From: Streptomyces mirabilis
GTDB lineage: Bacteria; Actinomycetota; Actinomycetes; Streptomycetales; Streptomycetaceae
Assembly: GCF_018310535.1 (NCBI RefSeq)
Contig: NZ_CP074102.1
Location: 7,068,001-7,132,000, forward strand
DNA length: 64,000 nt
Direction: 5' to 3'
Shown: piece by piece, positions 15,664-24,170 of the stretch
Layout: each line of letters opens with the position of its first letter
How positions within the stretch are numbered: position 1 is the first letter of the stretch
Program-made: the position numbers and the translations under genes
The notes under the pieces: model-generated
What the model saw: only the letters and a program-made list of their open reading frames with translations
Databases searched by the model: none
Told to the model about the DNA's origin: nothing

Positions 15664-16638
15664 GTGACATCCACGCACCGTTCGTTCGAAGACCGTCTCA
15701 GCCGCCGAAGACTGCTCACCGCCGGTGCCGCGACCGTCGGCACCGTGCTCGCCGGGTCCTCGACCGGCCCGGCCTGGGCAGCGGAGAAGTCGTTACCCAC
15801 CGTCATACATCTGCCGAACGGCATCCGCCCGGAGGGCATCACCATCGGCGGCGGTCCGTACGCCTACCTCGGATCCATCGCCGACGGTTCGGTCTACCGC
15901 GCCGATCTGCGCACCGGACAGGGCCGGACCATCGCCCCGGGGCCGGGTACGGCGGCGGCCGGGCTCAAACTCGACGGCAGGGGGCGGCTGTTCATCGCCG
16001 TGGTCGGCACGGGCGCCCGCGTGGTGGACGTCCGTACCGGCGCCGAACTCGCGTCGTACGTCCTCGCCACGGAGCCCGAGACCTTCGTCAACGACGTGGT
16101 CCTGACCCCCCGCGCGGTCTGGTTCACGGACTCCTACCAGCCCACGCTGTACGCGCTGCCGCTCGGCCCGGGCGGCGCCCTGCCGGACGCGGCCGACGTC
16201 GTACGGCTCCCCCTGAGCGGCGATTGGAGCCAGGTGCCCGGCGCCACGATCAATGCCAACGGGATCACACGGACCCCGGACGGTGCCGCCCTGCTCGTCG
16301 TGCAGACCGGGGTCGGCGGCCTGCACCGGGTCGACCCGAGGACCGGAGTCACCCGGCTCGTCGACCTCGGCGACGCGGCGCCCCTCGTCAACGGCGACGG
16401 GCTGCTGCTCACCGGCCGGACGCTGTACGCGGTGCAGAACATGCAGAACGCGATCGACGTCTTCCGGCTCTCGCCCGACGGGCGCAGCGGCGTCTTCCAA
16501 CGCCGCCTCACCGACCCGGACCTCGACGTGCCGACCACCGTGGCCGCGTACGGGGACCGCCTGTACCTGCCCAACGCCCGCTTCACGACCACCCCGACGC
16601 CGGACACCCCGTACGACGTGATCGCCGTCGAACGCTGA
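15664..16638 (+). CDS. Tat-exported SMP-30/gluconolactonase-like beta-propeller
   Basis: A 324-residue secreted protein. The twin-arginine signal (LSRRRLLTAG, then a hydrophobic stretch and AWA) predicts folded export through Tat. The mature part is a repeated beta-strand propeller with SMP-30-like segments (ADGSVYRADLRTGQ, LDGRGRLFIAVVG, INANGITRTPDG). Relatives are often mislabelled superoxide dismutase in Streptomyces; no such motif is visible. Sugar-lactone hydrolysis is possible but unproven. GTG at 15664 follows GGAAGG. Codon 44 is TTA (15793-15795), the only TTA I found in the annotated genes of the window, so translation should depend on the bldA leucyl-tRNA and rise late in development. 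Confidence 0.8.
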   Translation: MTSTHRSFEDRLSRRRLLTAGAATVGTVLAGSSTGPAWAAEKSLPTVIHLPNGIRPEGITIGGGPYAYLGSIADGSVYRADLRTGQGRTIAPGPGTAAAGLKLDGRGRLFIAVVGTGARVVDVRTGAELASYVLATEPETFVNDVVLTPRAVWFTDSYQPTLYALPLGPGGALPDAADVVRLPLSGDWSQVPGATINANGITRTPDGAALLVVQTGVGGLHRVDPRTGVTRLVDLGDAAPLVNGDGLLLTGRTLYAVQNMQNAIDVFRLSPDGRSGVFQRRLTDPDLDVPTTVAAYGDRLYLPNARFTTTPTPDTPYDVIAVER

Positions 16639-16668
16639 CGCGAGGAGACCTCGGGGTACGGAACGCGG

Positions 16669-16699
16669 AGGGGCGGTGCGCCAGGTGCGCACCGCCCCT
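16669..16699. terminator. Bidirectional hairpin terminator
   Basis: A perfect 13-bp stem (AGGGGCGGTGCGC) with a 5-base loop lies between the convergent SMP-30-like gene and the PAC2 gene. Confidence 0.85.
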
Positions 16700-16750
16700 T
16701 CCGTCAGCCCGGCTTCCGCCCGCCCGGACGGATCCGTCCGATCGGTCCGC

Positions 16751-17746
16751 TCAGTCCTCCGGGGAGTCCTCGTCCTCGGTGCCGGTCTCCGGCCGCGGGG
16801 ACTTCGGGGGCTTCGGACGACCGCCGGGGTTGTCCCGCAGATACGAGGAGCTGTCGCTGCCGTCGGCCGTGGCGTGTCCGCCGGGGGCCGGGCCCGCCGG
16901 ACCGCCGCCGTCCCGCCGCCGCAGATAGCGCTCGAACTCGCGTGCGATCGCCTCGCCCGACGCCTCCGGCAGCTCCGCGGTGTCCCGGGCCTCCTCCAGC
17001 GTCTGCACGTACTCGGCGACCTCGCTGTCCTCGGCGGCCAGCTGGTCCACGCCCAGCTGCCAGGCCCGCGCGTCCTCGGCCAGCTCGCCCAGCGGGATCC
17101 GCAGGTCGATCAGGTCCTCCAGACGGTTGAGGAGGGCCAGCGTCGCCTTCGGGTTCGGCGGCTGCGACACATAGTGCGGTACGGCCGCCCACAGCGACAC
17201 CGCCGGTACGCCCGCGTGTGTGCACGCCTCCTGGAGGATGCCGACAATGCCTGTGGGGCCCTCGTACTTGGTCTCCTCCAGGTCCATCGTGCGGGCCAGG
17301 TCCGGGTCGGAGGTGACCCCGCTCACCGGTACCGGACGCGTGTGCGGGGTGTCACCGAGCAGTGCGCCCAGGATCACCACCAGCTCCACACCCAGCTCGT
17401 GTGCGAAGCCGAGCAGCTCGTTGCAGAACGAGCGCCACCGCATCGACGGCTCGATCCCGCGGACCAGCACGAGGTCGCGCGGCTTCTCGCCGCCGACCCG
17501 GACCACCGACAGGCGCGTGGTCGGCCAGGTGATCTTGCGGACCCCGCCGTCCAGCCACACCGTGGGGCGGTTCACCTGGAAGTCGTAGTAGTCCTCGGCG
17601 TCCAGCGCCGCGAACACCTCGCCCTTCCACTCCCTGTCCAGATGCGCGACCGCGGTGGAGGCGGCGTCGCCGGCGTCGTTCCAGCCCTCGAACGCGGCCA
17701 CCATGACCGGGTCGATCAGCTCGGGAACCCCCTCGAGCTCGATCAC
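16751..17746 (-). CDS. parJ: PAC2 family protein, likely ParJ
   Basis: A 331-residue PAC2-family protein. The family start MIELEGVPELIDPVMVAAFE and the segment FEGWNDAGDAASTAV are clear, and the C-terminal 50 residues are disordered and acidic. PAC2 proteins are related to proteasome-assembly chaperones. In S. coelicolor the PAC2-type gene beside mshC encodes ParJ, which restrains ParA polymerisation during chromosome segregation in aerial hyphae; the symbol rests on that synteny and on memory of the literature. GTG at 17746 follows GGAAGGAGG, and TAAGGT on the minus strand (17786-17791) may be its -10. A role in proteasome assembly cannot be excluded, since the proteasome genes are 40 kb away in the same window. 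Confidence 0.8.
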   Translation of the reverse strand: MIELEGVPELIDPVMVAAFEGWNDAGDAASTAVAHLDREWKGEVFAALDAEDYYDFQVNRPTVWLDGGVRKITWPTTRLSVVRVGGEKPRDLVLVRGIEPSMRWRSFCNELLGFAHELGVELVVILGALLGDTPHTRPVPVSGVTSDPDLARTMDLEETKYEGPTGIVGILQEACTHAGVPAVSLWAAVPHYVSQPPNPKATLALLNRLEDLIDLRIPLGELAEDARAWQLGVDQLAAEDSEVAEYVQTLEEARDTAELPEASGEAIAREFERYLRRRDGGGPAGPAPGGHATADGSDSSSYLRDNPGGRPKPPKSPRPETGTEDEDSPED

Positions 17747-17801
17747 CCAGCGCCTCCTTCCGACGTGCCCCTTACGTACGCCCCAACCTTACGGCGTGCC
17801 C

Positions 17802-17822
17802 AGGGGGCCTCCGCAGCCCCCT
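17802..17822 (-). terminator. Small hairpin after the GntR gene
   Basis: A 7-bp perfect stem (AGGGGGC) with a 7-base loop lies between the GntR stop and the PAC2 promoter. It may end the salvage operon transcript. Confidence 0.5.
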
Positions 17823-17916
17823 TGCACGGGGGAGTGAACGGATCACTGCCCCACCGAAGGGCCGGAAACACTCGTGATCGCCGTCATGAACCAGCCCCGA
17901 GTCATCCGAGCTGTTT

Positions 17917-18588
17917 CTACAGGGTGCTGCGCAGCCACTGCTCCACGCTCGCGATGTGCACCGTCGCCCACGAGCGGGCCGCCTCCGCGTCGCGGTCCCG
18001 CAGGGCGGACAGGATCGCCCGGTGCTCGTGCAGGGTGCGGCTGACCGCGTCCTCCTGGGTGAGGCCGCGCCAGATCCGGGCCCGGGTGGTCGGTCCCGAG
18101 AGGCCGTCCAGCAGCGAGCACAGGACCGAGTTCCCGGAACTCTGCACGATGCCCCGGTGGAACTCCAGGTCGCAGGCGACGAGCTCCTCCACCGAGGGGG
18201 CGGCGCCCAGCGCGTCCAGCTGGGAGGTCAGGGCGTGCAGTTGCTGCTCGCTGATCCTCGAGGCTGCCATCGCCGTCGCGGCGGGCTCCAGGATCCGGCG
18301 CACGGCGAGGAACTCGAGCACCGTGTCGTCCCGGTGGAAGTCGACGACGAAGCTCAGCGCCTCCAGGAGGAGCTGGGGGTCCAGGCTGGTGACGTACGTG
18401 CCGTCGCCCTGCCGTACGTCCAGGATGCGGATCAGCGAGAGCGCGCGCACCGCCTCCCGCAGGGAGTTCCGGGACAGGCCGAGGTCGGCGGCGAGCTCGC
18501 TCTCCTTGGGAAGCCGGTCGCCGGGGCGCAGCGTGCCGGAGACGATCATGCCCTTGATCTTCTCGATCGCCTCATCGGTGACTGCCAT
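17917..18588 (-). CDS. GntR/FadR-type transcriptional regulator
   Basis: A 223-residue regulator. Residues 1-70 are a winged helix-turn-helix (PKESELAADLGLSRNSLREAVRAL), and the rest is an all-helical FCD ligand domain. The FCD metal-site pattern is visible: Asp and His in ACDLEFHRGIVQ and His in RTLHEHRAILSAL and TVHIASVEQWL. FCD regulators usually sense small organic acids or sugar derivatives and leave DNA on binding. The ATG at 18588 follows GGGAGG at 6 bases. It is encoded 98 bases downstream of the deaminase on the same strand, so it probably controls the nucleoside importer/salvage operon. The ligand may be a salvage intermediate; this is inference. Confidence 0.85.
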   Translation of the reverse strand: MAVTDEAIEKIKGMIVSGTLRPGDRLPKESELAADLGLSRNSLREAVRALSLIRILDVRQGDGTYVTSLDPQLLLEALSFVVDFHRDDTVLEFLAVRRILEPAATAMAASRISEQQLHALTSQLDALGAAPSVEELVACDLEFHRGIVQSSGNSVLCSLLDGLSGPTTRARIWRGLTQEDAVSRTLHEHRAILSALRDRDAEAARSWATVHIASVEQWLRSTL

Positions 18589-18688
18589 GGCCGACCTCCC
18601 TGTCACTCCGGATGTCGCTGAGTCATCCGATGTCTTGGGCCATTATGTGGGGTCACCAGGCCGAACGGACACACAATCCACGGTCGGA

Positions 18689-19990
18689 TCAGGCGAGAGC
18701 CTCCAGATCGGCGAGGGCGGCGGCCTCGTCGAGCGTCGTGAGCACGCGGTCCCGCATCAGGATCCTGCCGTCGACGACGGTGTCCCTCACGTCCGCCGAG
18801 TGCGCGGCGTAGGCGAGCGTGGACCACGGGTTGTGCACCGGCCGCACATGGGGCGCGTTCAGGTCGAGGACGATCAGGTCGGCGCGCTTGCCCGGCTCCA
18901 GGGAGCCCAGGTGGTCGCCGAGGCCCAGCGCGCGGGCACCCTCGAGGGTCGCCATCCGGACCGCCTGTTCGGCGCCCACGGCCGTGGGATCGCCGGCCGC
19001 CTTGTGGACCAGCGCCGCCTGCCGCACCGCCCCCAGCATGTCCAGCGTGTTCGAGCTGACCGCTCCGTCCGTGCCGAGCCCGACCGTCACACCCGCGCTC
19101 AGCAGGCGCGGCACCGGAGCGATGCCGCAGCCGAGTTTCAGATTGGAGACCGGACAGTGCGCGACGGAGGTGCCGGTGCGGGCCAGGGCCGCGATCTCGG
19201 GTCCCGTCAGATCCACGGCGTGCGCGATCAGCAGATCGGGTCCGAGCAGCCCGAGTGAGTCGAGCAGTTCCACGGGCCGACCGCCGTGGCGGACCTCGAC
19301 GGTGGCGACCTCGGTCGCGTTCTCCGCCGCGTGGATGTGCAGCAGCGCGCCGAACTCCTGTGCCAGCGCGGCGATGCCGGTGAGCTGATCGGGCGAGAGC
19401 GCGTAGGTCGAGTGCGCGAACAGGACGGGTCGGGTGCCGGGCCGAGCCATCGCGCGATCGGCCAGGTCACGGCGGGCCCACGCCATCCGGTCCTCGTACG
19501 CGATGCCGTCCGCCGGCTCCGGTACGTCCATGAAGGTCGGCCCGGTGTGCAGCCGCCAGCCCGCCTCCCGGGCGACCCGCTCGGCCGCCTCGTGGAACCA
19601 GTACATGTCGAGTGCCGAAGTGACCCCCGCCCGTACGCTCTCGGCGATCGCGGCCCGCACCCCCGCGGCGACGTTCTTCGGTGACAGCAACTCCGCTTCC
19701 CAGCGCAGCACCCGCTCCAGGAAGCCCTGGAGCGTGACGTCGTCGGCGCGGCCGCGCAGCAGCGTCATCGCCAGGTGTGTGTGGGTGTTGACGAGGCCGG
19801 GCAGGACGAGACAGCCCGTCGCGTCGAGGGTCTCGGCGGCCTCGTACCGCGTGCACAGCTCCTCGGCGGCGCCGACTTCACGGATCTCGCCGTCGCGGAC
19901 CGCGACCGCGCCTGAGCGTACGAAGGTGCCCGCCTCGTCGACGGTGAGGACGTCCCCGCCGTGGACCAGCAGATCGGCGTGCTCGCTCAT
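18689..19990 (-). CDS. Amidohydrolase, MTA/SAH deaminase-like
   Basis: A 433-residue metal-dependent deaminase of the amidohydrolase superfamily. Metal ligands are visible: His70 and His72 (LVNTHTHLAM), the strand LHIHAAEN, IAHAVDL, and Asp in GLGTDGAVSSN. The family converts 5'-methylthioadenosine (MTA) to 5'-methylthioinosine and S-adenosylhomocysteine to S-inosylhomocysteine; other members act on 8-oxoguanine, guanine or chlorinated rings. The genomic setting with mtnA, mtnB, mtnC, mtnD and mtnK favours MTA. It overlaps the upstream phosphorylase by 4 bases (ATGA), so the two enzymes are co-translated. Assignment to MTA is inferred from context. Confidence 0.8.
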   Translation of the reverse strand: MSEHADLLVHGGDVLTVDEAGTFVRSGAVAVRDGEIREVGAAEELCTRYEAAETLDATGCLVLPGLVNTHTHLAMTLLRGRADDVTLQGFLERVLRWEAELLSPKNVAAGVRAAIAESVRAGVTSALDMYWFHEAAERVAREAGWRLHTGPTFMDVPEPADGIAYEDRMAWARRDLADRAMARPGTRPVLFAHSTYALSPDQLTGIAALAQEFGALLHIHAAENATEVATVEVRHGGRPVELLDSLGLLGPDLLIAHAVDLTGPEIAALARTGTSVAHCPVSNLKLGCGIAPVPRLLSAGVTVGLGTDGAVSSNTLDMLGAVRQAALVHKAAGDPTAVGAEQAVRMATLEGARALGLGDHLGSLEPGKRADLIVLDLNAPHVRPVHNPWSTLAYAAHSADVRDTVVDGRILMRDRVLTTLDEAAALADLEALA

Positions 19991-20745
19991 GCGGCGCACG
20001 CCCTGTCTTCCGCCAGCAGACGCAGTGCTTCCAACGCGACCACCGCACCGCGCTCCACGCCCGTCGCGACGACGTCGCGGTGCGGGTTGTAGCCGCCGGT
20101 GTTCTCCTCGTCGACCAGCTCGTCCGCGTTCGCGCCGTCGATCACGAGCACGCCGCCCGCGACGAGACCGCGCAGCGACGCGGTGACCAGCAGCGCGGAC
20201 AGCTCCATCTCGATCGCCGCGAGGCCCGCGTTGTCGTAGGCGGTCAGCGGGATCAGGCCCGGCTGGAAGGCCGCCCGGGTCCACACGAGACCCCGGTGGT
20301 GCGGGGCGTCCGCGGCGCGGGCCGCGCGCTGGAGCGCGAACACCGCCTCGGGGGACGATACCGCCGGGTACTCCGGCGGCAGCAGCTGCTGGGTCACCCC
20401 GTCGTCCCGTACGGCCGCCTCCGCGATGACGAGATCCCCGTCCCCGATGCCCGGGCGCATCGCCCCGGCCGTGCCGAACCGCAGGAAGGTCGTGACGCCC
20501 GCGTCGGCCAGCTCCTGGAAGAGCAGGATCGCGCCCGGCGCGCCGACTCCGTGCGAGGCTACGGTGACCGGCAGACCCTTCCAACTGCCGCTGAACACAC
20601 GGTACTCACGGTGGTAGGAGACCTCCTCGACGCCGTCGAGCAGGGCGGCGACGGCCGCGGCGCGCGCCGGGTCGCCGACGACCACGGCGGACGGCGGCAG
20701 ACCGGTGCGGGGTATCCGGGTGATGGGCAGCAGGTCCTGGGTCAT
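19987..20745 (-). CDS. Nucleoside phosphorylase (Udp/MTI phosphorylase-like)
   Basis: A 252-residue PNP/UDP-family phosphorylase. The phosphate and ribose site shows VVGDPARAAAVA, the family glycine-rich segment is TFLRFGTAGAMRPGIGDGD, and the ribose-binding MEMELSAL-like motif is IEMELSALLV. Overall it resembles the uridine phosphorylase branch more than the trimeric MTA phosphorylase MtnP. With a deaminase in the same operon, the expected substrate is methylthioinosine, giving hypoxanthine and methylthioribose 1-phosphate for MtnA. This is the route reported for Pseudomonas aeruginosa. Uridine or inosine remain possible substrates. The ATG at 20745 overlaps the preceding permease stop. Confidence 0.8.
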   Translation of the reverse strand: MTQDLLPITRIPRTGLPPSAVVVGDPARAAAVAALLDGVEEVSYHREYRVFSGSWKGLPVTVASHGVGAPGAILLFQELADAGVTTFLRFGTAGAMRPGIGDGDLVIAEAAVRDDGVTQQLLPPEYPAVSSPEAVFALQRAARAADAPHHRGLVWTRAAFQPGLIPLTAYDNAGLAAIEMELSALLVTASLRGLVAGGVLVIDGANADELVDEENTGGYNPHRDVVATGVERGAVVALEALRLLAEDRACAA

Positions 20746-21608
20746 GAGACGGCTCCAGCGGGGGTGGTACGGCGACGGCGGCGGGCCGTCGTGAGGAAGA
20801 GGGCGCCGAGCGTGACGACGTACGGCGCGGCGTCGGTCGCCTGCTGGGGCAGGCCGAGGCCCTGCAGACGGAAGCCGGCGGCCTCGGCGAGGCCGAAGAG
20901 CAGCGCGGCGAGCAGGACGCCGAGAGGCAGGGCGCGGCCGAGCATGACCGCGACGACGGCGATCCAGCCGCGCCCCGCCGTCATGTTCTCGGAGAACAAC
21001 GTGACGTTGCCGAGGGCGAGTTGGGCCCCCGCGAGCCCGCACAGGACACCCGAGACGAGTACGGCCGCGTACTGGTACTTGGCCGGGCTGACACCGAGGG
21101 TCGCCGCGGCCTGAGGTGCCTCGCCGACCCCGCGCAGGCGCAGTCCCCACACGTGCCGCGAGAGCATCAGCGTGGCCACCGCGACCGCGGCCCAGGCCAG
21201 ATAGGCGAGTGGCGAGAAGCCACCGATCAACGGCAGTCCGGCCAGTGACGGATCGTCAAAGGTGCCCTGCACACCGAAGACCGTACGCAGCAGGAAGCTG
21301 GTCAGGCCGACGGAGAGGAGGTTCATGGCGATGCCCAGAACCACCGCGTCCCCGCGCAGGGTCACCGCGCCGACGGCGAGGATCAGGGAGTACGCGGCGG
21401 CGGCGAGCGCGGCCGCGAGGACGCCGAGCCAGGGGCTGCCGGTGAACCAGCTCGTGGTCACGGCCGTGAAGCAGCCCATCAGCATCATGCCTTCGAGGCC
21501 GATGTTGAACACGCCCGCCCGTTCGCAGAGCGCGCCGCCGAGCGCGGCCAGCAGGATGGGGGTGAGCGCGCGCAACGCCGACATGAGGAGATCGGAGTCG
21601 AAGAACAT
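20742..21608 (-). CDS. Nucleoside ABC transporter permease (NupQ-like)
   Basis: A 288-residue integral membrane protein with about eight hydrophobic segments. The segments LCERAGVFNIGLEGMMLMG and GRGWIAVVAVMLGRALP are the hallmarks of the second permease in BMP-type nucleoside importers. It starts within the stop of the first permease (TGATG) and ends within the start of the phosphorylase. It is part of a six-gene operon. Confidence 0.9.
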   Translation of the reverse strand: MFFDSDLLMSALRALTPILLAALGGALCERAGVFNIGLEGMMLMGCFTAVTTSWFTGSPWLGVLAAALAAAAYSLILAVGAVTLRGDAVVLGIAMNLLSVGLTSFLLRTVFGVQGTFDDPSLAGLPLIGGFSPLAYLAWAAVAVATLMLSRHVWGLRLRGVGEAPQAAATLGVSPAKYQYAAVLVSGVLCGLAGAQLALGNVTLFSENMTAGRGWIAVVAVMLGRALPLGVLLAALLFGLAEAAGFRLQGLGLPQQATDAAPYVVTLGALFLTTARRRRRTTPAGAVS

Positions 21609-22642
21609 CAGACAGCAGCCTTCTTCCGGAGCCGGCCGCGCGGGAAGCGCAGCCGGGCCGCCAGGAACACGATGACGATGGCCTGCAGCACCTGCGTCAG
21701 TTCACGCGGCACCTCGGTCGTGCGCTCCATCGAGAGCCCGCCGACCTGGAGCACGGCGAAGAAGAACGACGCCAGCACCGTGCCCAGCGGGGCCGCGCCC
21801 GCCAGCAGCGCGGCGGTCAGGCCCGTCCAGGTGTAGCCGGGGGCGGTGAGAGCCCCGTCGAGGAAGCGGTACGGGAAGCTCAGTACGCCGATCGCGCCGA
21901 CCAGCCCGGCCAGCGCGCCCGAGGTGGCCATCAGCCGCAGCGTCAGCCCCCTGCGGTCGACGCCCGCGTACGCGGCGAAACGGGAGTTGAGTCCGGTCAT
22001 CCGGATCTCGTAGCCGATGGCCGTGCGCCGGTCGGTGAACCAGTACGCGGCCGCCGCCAGCGCGACCAGCAGCAGCCCGACCGTCACGGTCGACGAGCCG
22101 AAGGCCGGCAGCGCGACCCCGTCCAGCAGTTGCCGCGTCTGCGGGAGGCTGGAGCCGGGCTCCTTGAGCGGATAGCGGGCCAGGTAGGAGGCGAGCGACG
22201 ACGCCGGATAGCTGAGCAGCAGGCTGCTCACCAGGAGCGGAACCCCGAAGTGGTTCTCGCACAGGGCGGCCAGGGCGGCATACCCGCCGCCCGCCGCCAT
22301 GCCCGCGAGGAGCGCGAGGACGACGGTGAGCGGTGCGGGCAGTGGCGCGTACAGCCCGGTGACGGCCGCGGCCATCCCGCCGAGCACCAGTTGGCCGTCC
22401 CCGCCGAGGTTGATGAGCCCGGCGCGCAGCGGGATCGCCAGCGCCAGGGCCAGGCCGAGGACGCTGGTGACGGTGGTCAAGGTCGATCCGATGCCGTCGG
22501 CGCCGAGAGAGCCGCTCAGGACGGCACCGTACGCGGTGAAGGGATCGGCGCCGGTGCCCACGAGGAAGAGGGCGCCGATGATGACGCCGGCGAGGACGGA
22601 GAAGGTGACGGGGGAGCGGAGGGCTCCCGTTATTCGGTTCAT
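21608..22642 (-). CDS. Nucleoside ABC transporter permease (NupP-like)
   Basis: A 344-residue permease with about eight to nine membrane segments. LINLGGDGQLVLGGMAAA and YTWTGLTAALLAGAAPLGT are family markers of the first permease of nucleoside importers. The stop of the ATPase gene lies 1 base upstream. It pairs with the permease at 20742-21608 to form the membrane channel. Confidence 0.9.
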   Translation of the reverse strand: MNRITGALRSPVTFSVLAGVIIGALFLVGTGADPFTAYGAVLSGSLGADGIGSTLTTVTSVLGLALALAIPLRAGLINLGGDGQLVLGGMAAAVTGLYAPLPAPLTVVLALLAGMAAGGGYAALAALCENHFGVPLLVSSLLLSYPASSLASYLARYPLKEPGSSLPQTRQLLDGVALPAFGSSTVTVGLLLVALAAAAYWFTDRRTAIGYEIRMTGLNSRFAAYAGVDRRGLTLRLMATSGALAGLVGAIGVLSFPYRFLDGALTAPGYTWTGLTAALLAGAAPLGTVLASFFFAVLQVGGLSMERTTEVPRELTQVLQAIVIVFLAARLRFPRGRLRKKAAV

Positions 22643-22643
22643 G

Positions 22644-24170
22644 TCAGTCTCCGACCTCCACCGGAGCCGCGCCGCCGGCCATCGCCAGCCCCAGCGTCCG
22701 TTCGTCCGCCTCGTCCTTCGGGTACGTCGCCGTCACGCGGCCCTCGTACATCACCAGCACCCGGTCCGCGAGCCCGCGGATCTCGCTGAGCTCGGCCGAG
22801 ACCAGCAGGACGGCGTGGCCCGCGTCGCGGTAGGCGATCAGCTCGTCGTGGATGTTCTGGATGGCGCCGATGTCGACCCCGCGCGTCGGCTGCTCCACCA
22901 GCAACAGCGGTGCCTCGTGGTCGAGTTCACGGCCGATCAGCAGCTTCTGGAGGTTGCCGCCGGACAGCGCGGAAGCGGGCACCTCAGGCGTGGCCGCCTT
23001 GATGCCGAAGCGCTCGACGAGCCGCCGCGCGTGGGCGCGTACGGCCGCGGGCGGCAACAGCCCGCGGGACGAGAGGGACGTACGGTGGTGGCCCATCGCG
23101 AGGTTGTCCGCGACGGACGCGGCGGGCGCCGTACCCACCGCGTGCCGGTCCTCGGGTACGTGGGCGAGGCCTCGCGCCCGCCGTTCGGTCGCGGAGGCGT
23201 GCGTGATGTCCCGGCCCCGCAGGGTGACCCGCCCGGCCGTGATCCGCCGCAGTCCGGCCAGCGCCTCGATCAGCTCGCTCTGGCCGTTGCCCGCGACGCC
23301 CGCGATGCCGACGATCTCGCCCGCGCGGACGGTGAGCCGGACCTCGCGCACCGCGTCCGTGGTGACATCCTCCACGTCCAGCACCACGTCGCCCGGGGTG
23401 CCCGGGGCGTGCACGCGGTCCAGCTCGACCGCGCGGCCCGTCATCGCGGCGGCGATCTCGTCGGCGGTCGTCTCGGCGGTGCGCAGCCGGGCGACGACGC
23501 GTCCGTCGCGCAGCACCGTGACGTTGTCGCTGCCTTCGAGGACCTCACGCAGCTTGTGCGTGACAAGGATCACCGTGCGGCCCTGCGCGGTCAGCGACTT
23601 GAGTACCGCGAACAGGGCGTCGGCCTCCGCGGGGGTGAGCACCGCGGTCGGCTCGTCGAGGATGAGCGTACGGGCGCCGCGGTGCAACAGCTTCAGGATC
23701 TCCACGCGCTGGCGCAGTCCGACCGGCAGGTCGCCGACCCGGGCGTCCGGATCGACGGCGAGGCCGTGCTCCGCGGCGAGTTCGCGCACCCGGCGTCTGG
23801 CCGCCGCCCGGTCGACCAGACCGAAGCGGCGCGGCTCGGCCGCGAAGACGACGTTCTCGGCGACCGTCAGAGAGTCGAACAGCTTGAAGCTCTGGTGGAC
23901 CATGCCGAGCCCGGCGGCCATGGCGGCACCGGGGTCCGCGAAGGTCACCGTACGACCGTCGATCCGTATCTCACCGGCATCCGGCCGCTCCATGCCGTAC
24001 AGGACCGACATGAGCGTGGACTTGCCCGCGCCGTTCTCGCCCATGAGCGCGTGGATCTCACCGCGCCCGACGGTCAGGTCGACGGCGTCGTTGGCGAGCG
24101 TGCCGGGGAACCGCTTGGTGATTCCCCGGAGTTCGACGGCGACCTCGGCGTCAGCTCGCTGCGGGGTCAT
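22644..24170 (-). CDS. Nucleoside ABC transporter ATP-binding protein
   Basis: A 508-residue tandem ATPase of the sugar/nucleoside type. Domain 1 carries Walker A GENGAGKST and the Walker B region TLILDEPTAVLTPAEA. Domain 2 carries the weaker Walker A-like GIAGVAGNGQSELIEALAG and signature SALSGGNLQKLLIGRE. Asymmetric domain 2 is typical of the RbsA/NupA class. It energises the two permeases encoded downstream and overlaps the binding-protein gene by 20 bases. Confidence 0.92.
   Translation of the reverse strand: MTPQRADAEVAVELRGITKRFPGTLANDAVDLTVGRGEIHALMGENGAGKSTLMSVLYGMERPDAGEIRIDGRTVTFADPGAAMAAGLGMVHQSFKLFDSLTVAENVVFAAEPRRFGLVDRAAARRRVRELAAEHGLAVDPDARVGDLPVGLRQRVEILKLLHRGARTLILDEPTAVLTPAEADALFAVLKSLTAQGRTVILVTHKLREVLEGSDNVTVLRDGRVVARLRTAETTADEIAAAMTGRAVELDRVHAPGTPGDVVLDVEDVTTDAVREVRLTVRAGEIVGIAGVAGNGQSELIEALAGLRRITAGRVTLRGRDITHASATERRARGLAHVPEDRHAVGTAPAASVADNLAMGHHRTSLSSRGLLPPAAVRAHARRLVERFGIKAATPEVPASALSGGNLQKLLIGRELDHEAPLLLVEQPTRGVDIGAIQNIHDELIAYRDAGHAVLLVSAELSEIRGLADRVLVMYEGRVTATYPKDEADERTLGLAMAGGAAPVEVGD

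Noticed and set aside
15664..16638. Superoxide dismutase annotation for the propeller protein
   Set aside because: No metal-binding pattern of any superoxide dismutase is visible; the repeats fit SMP-30-like propellers.
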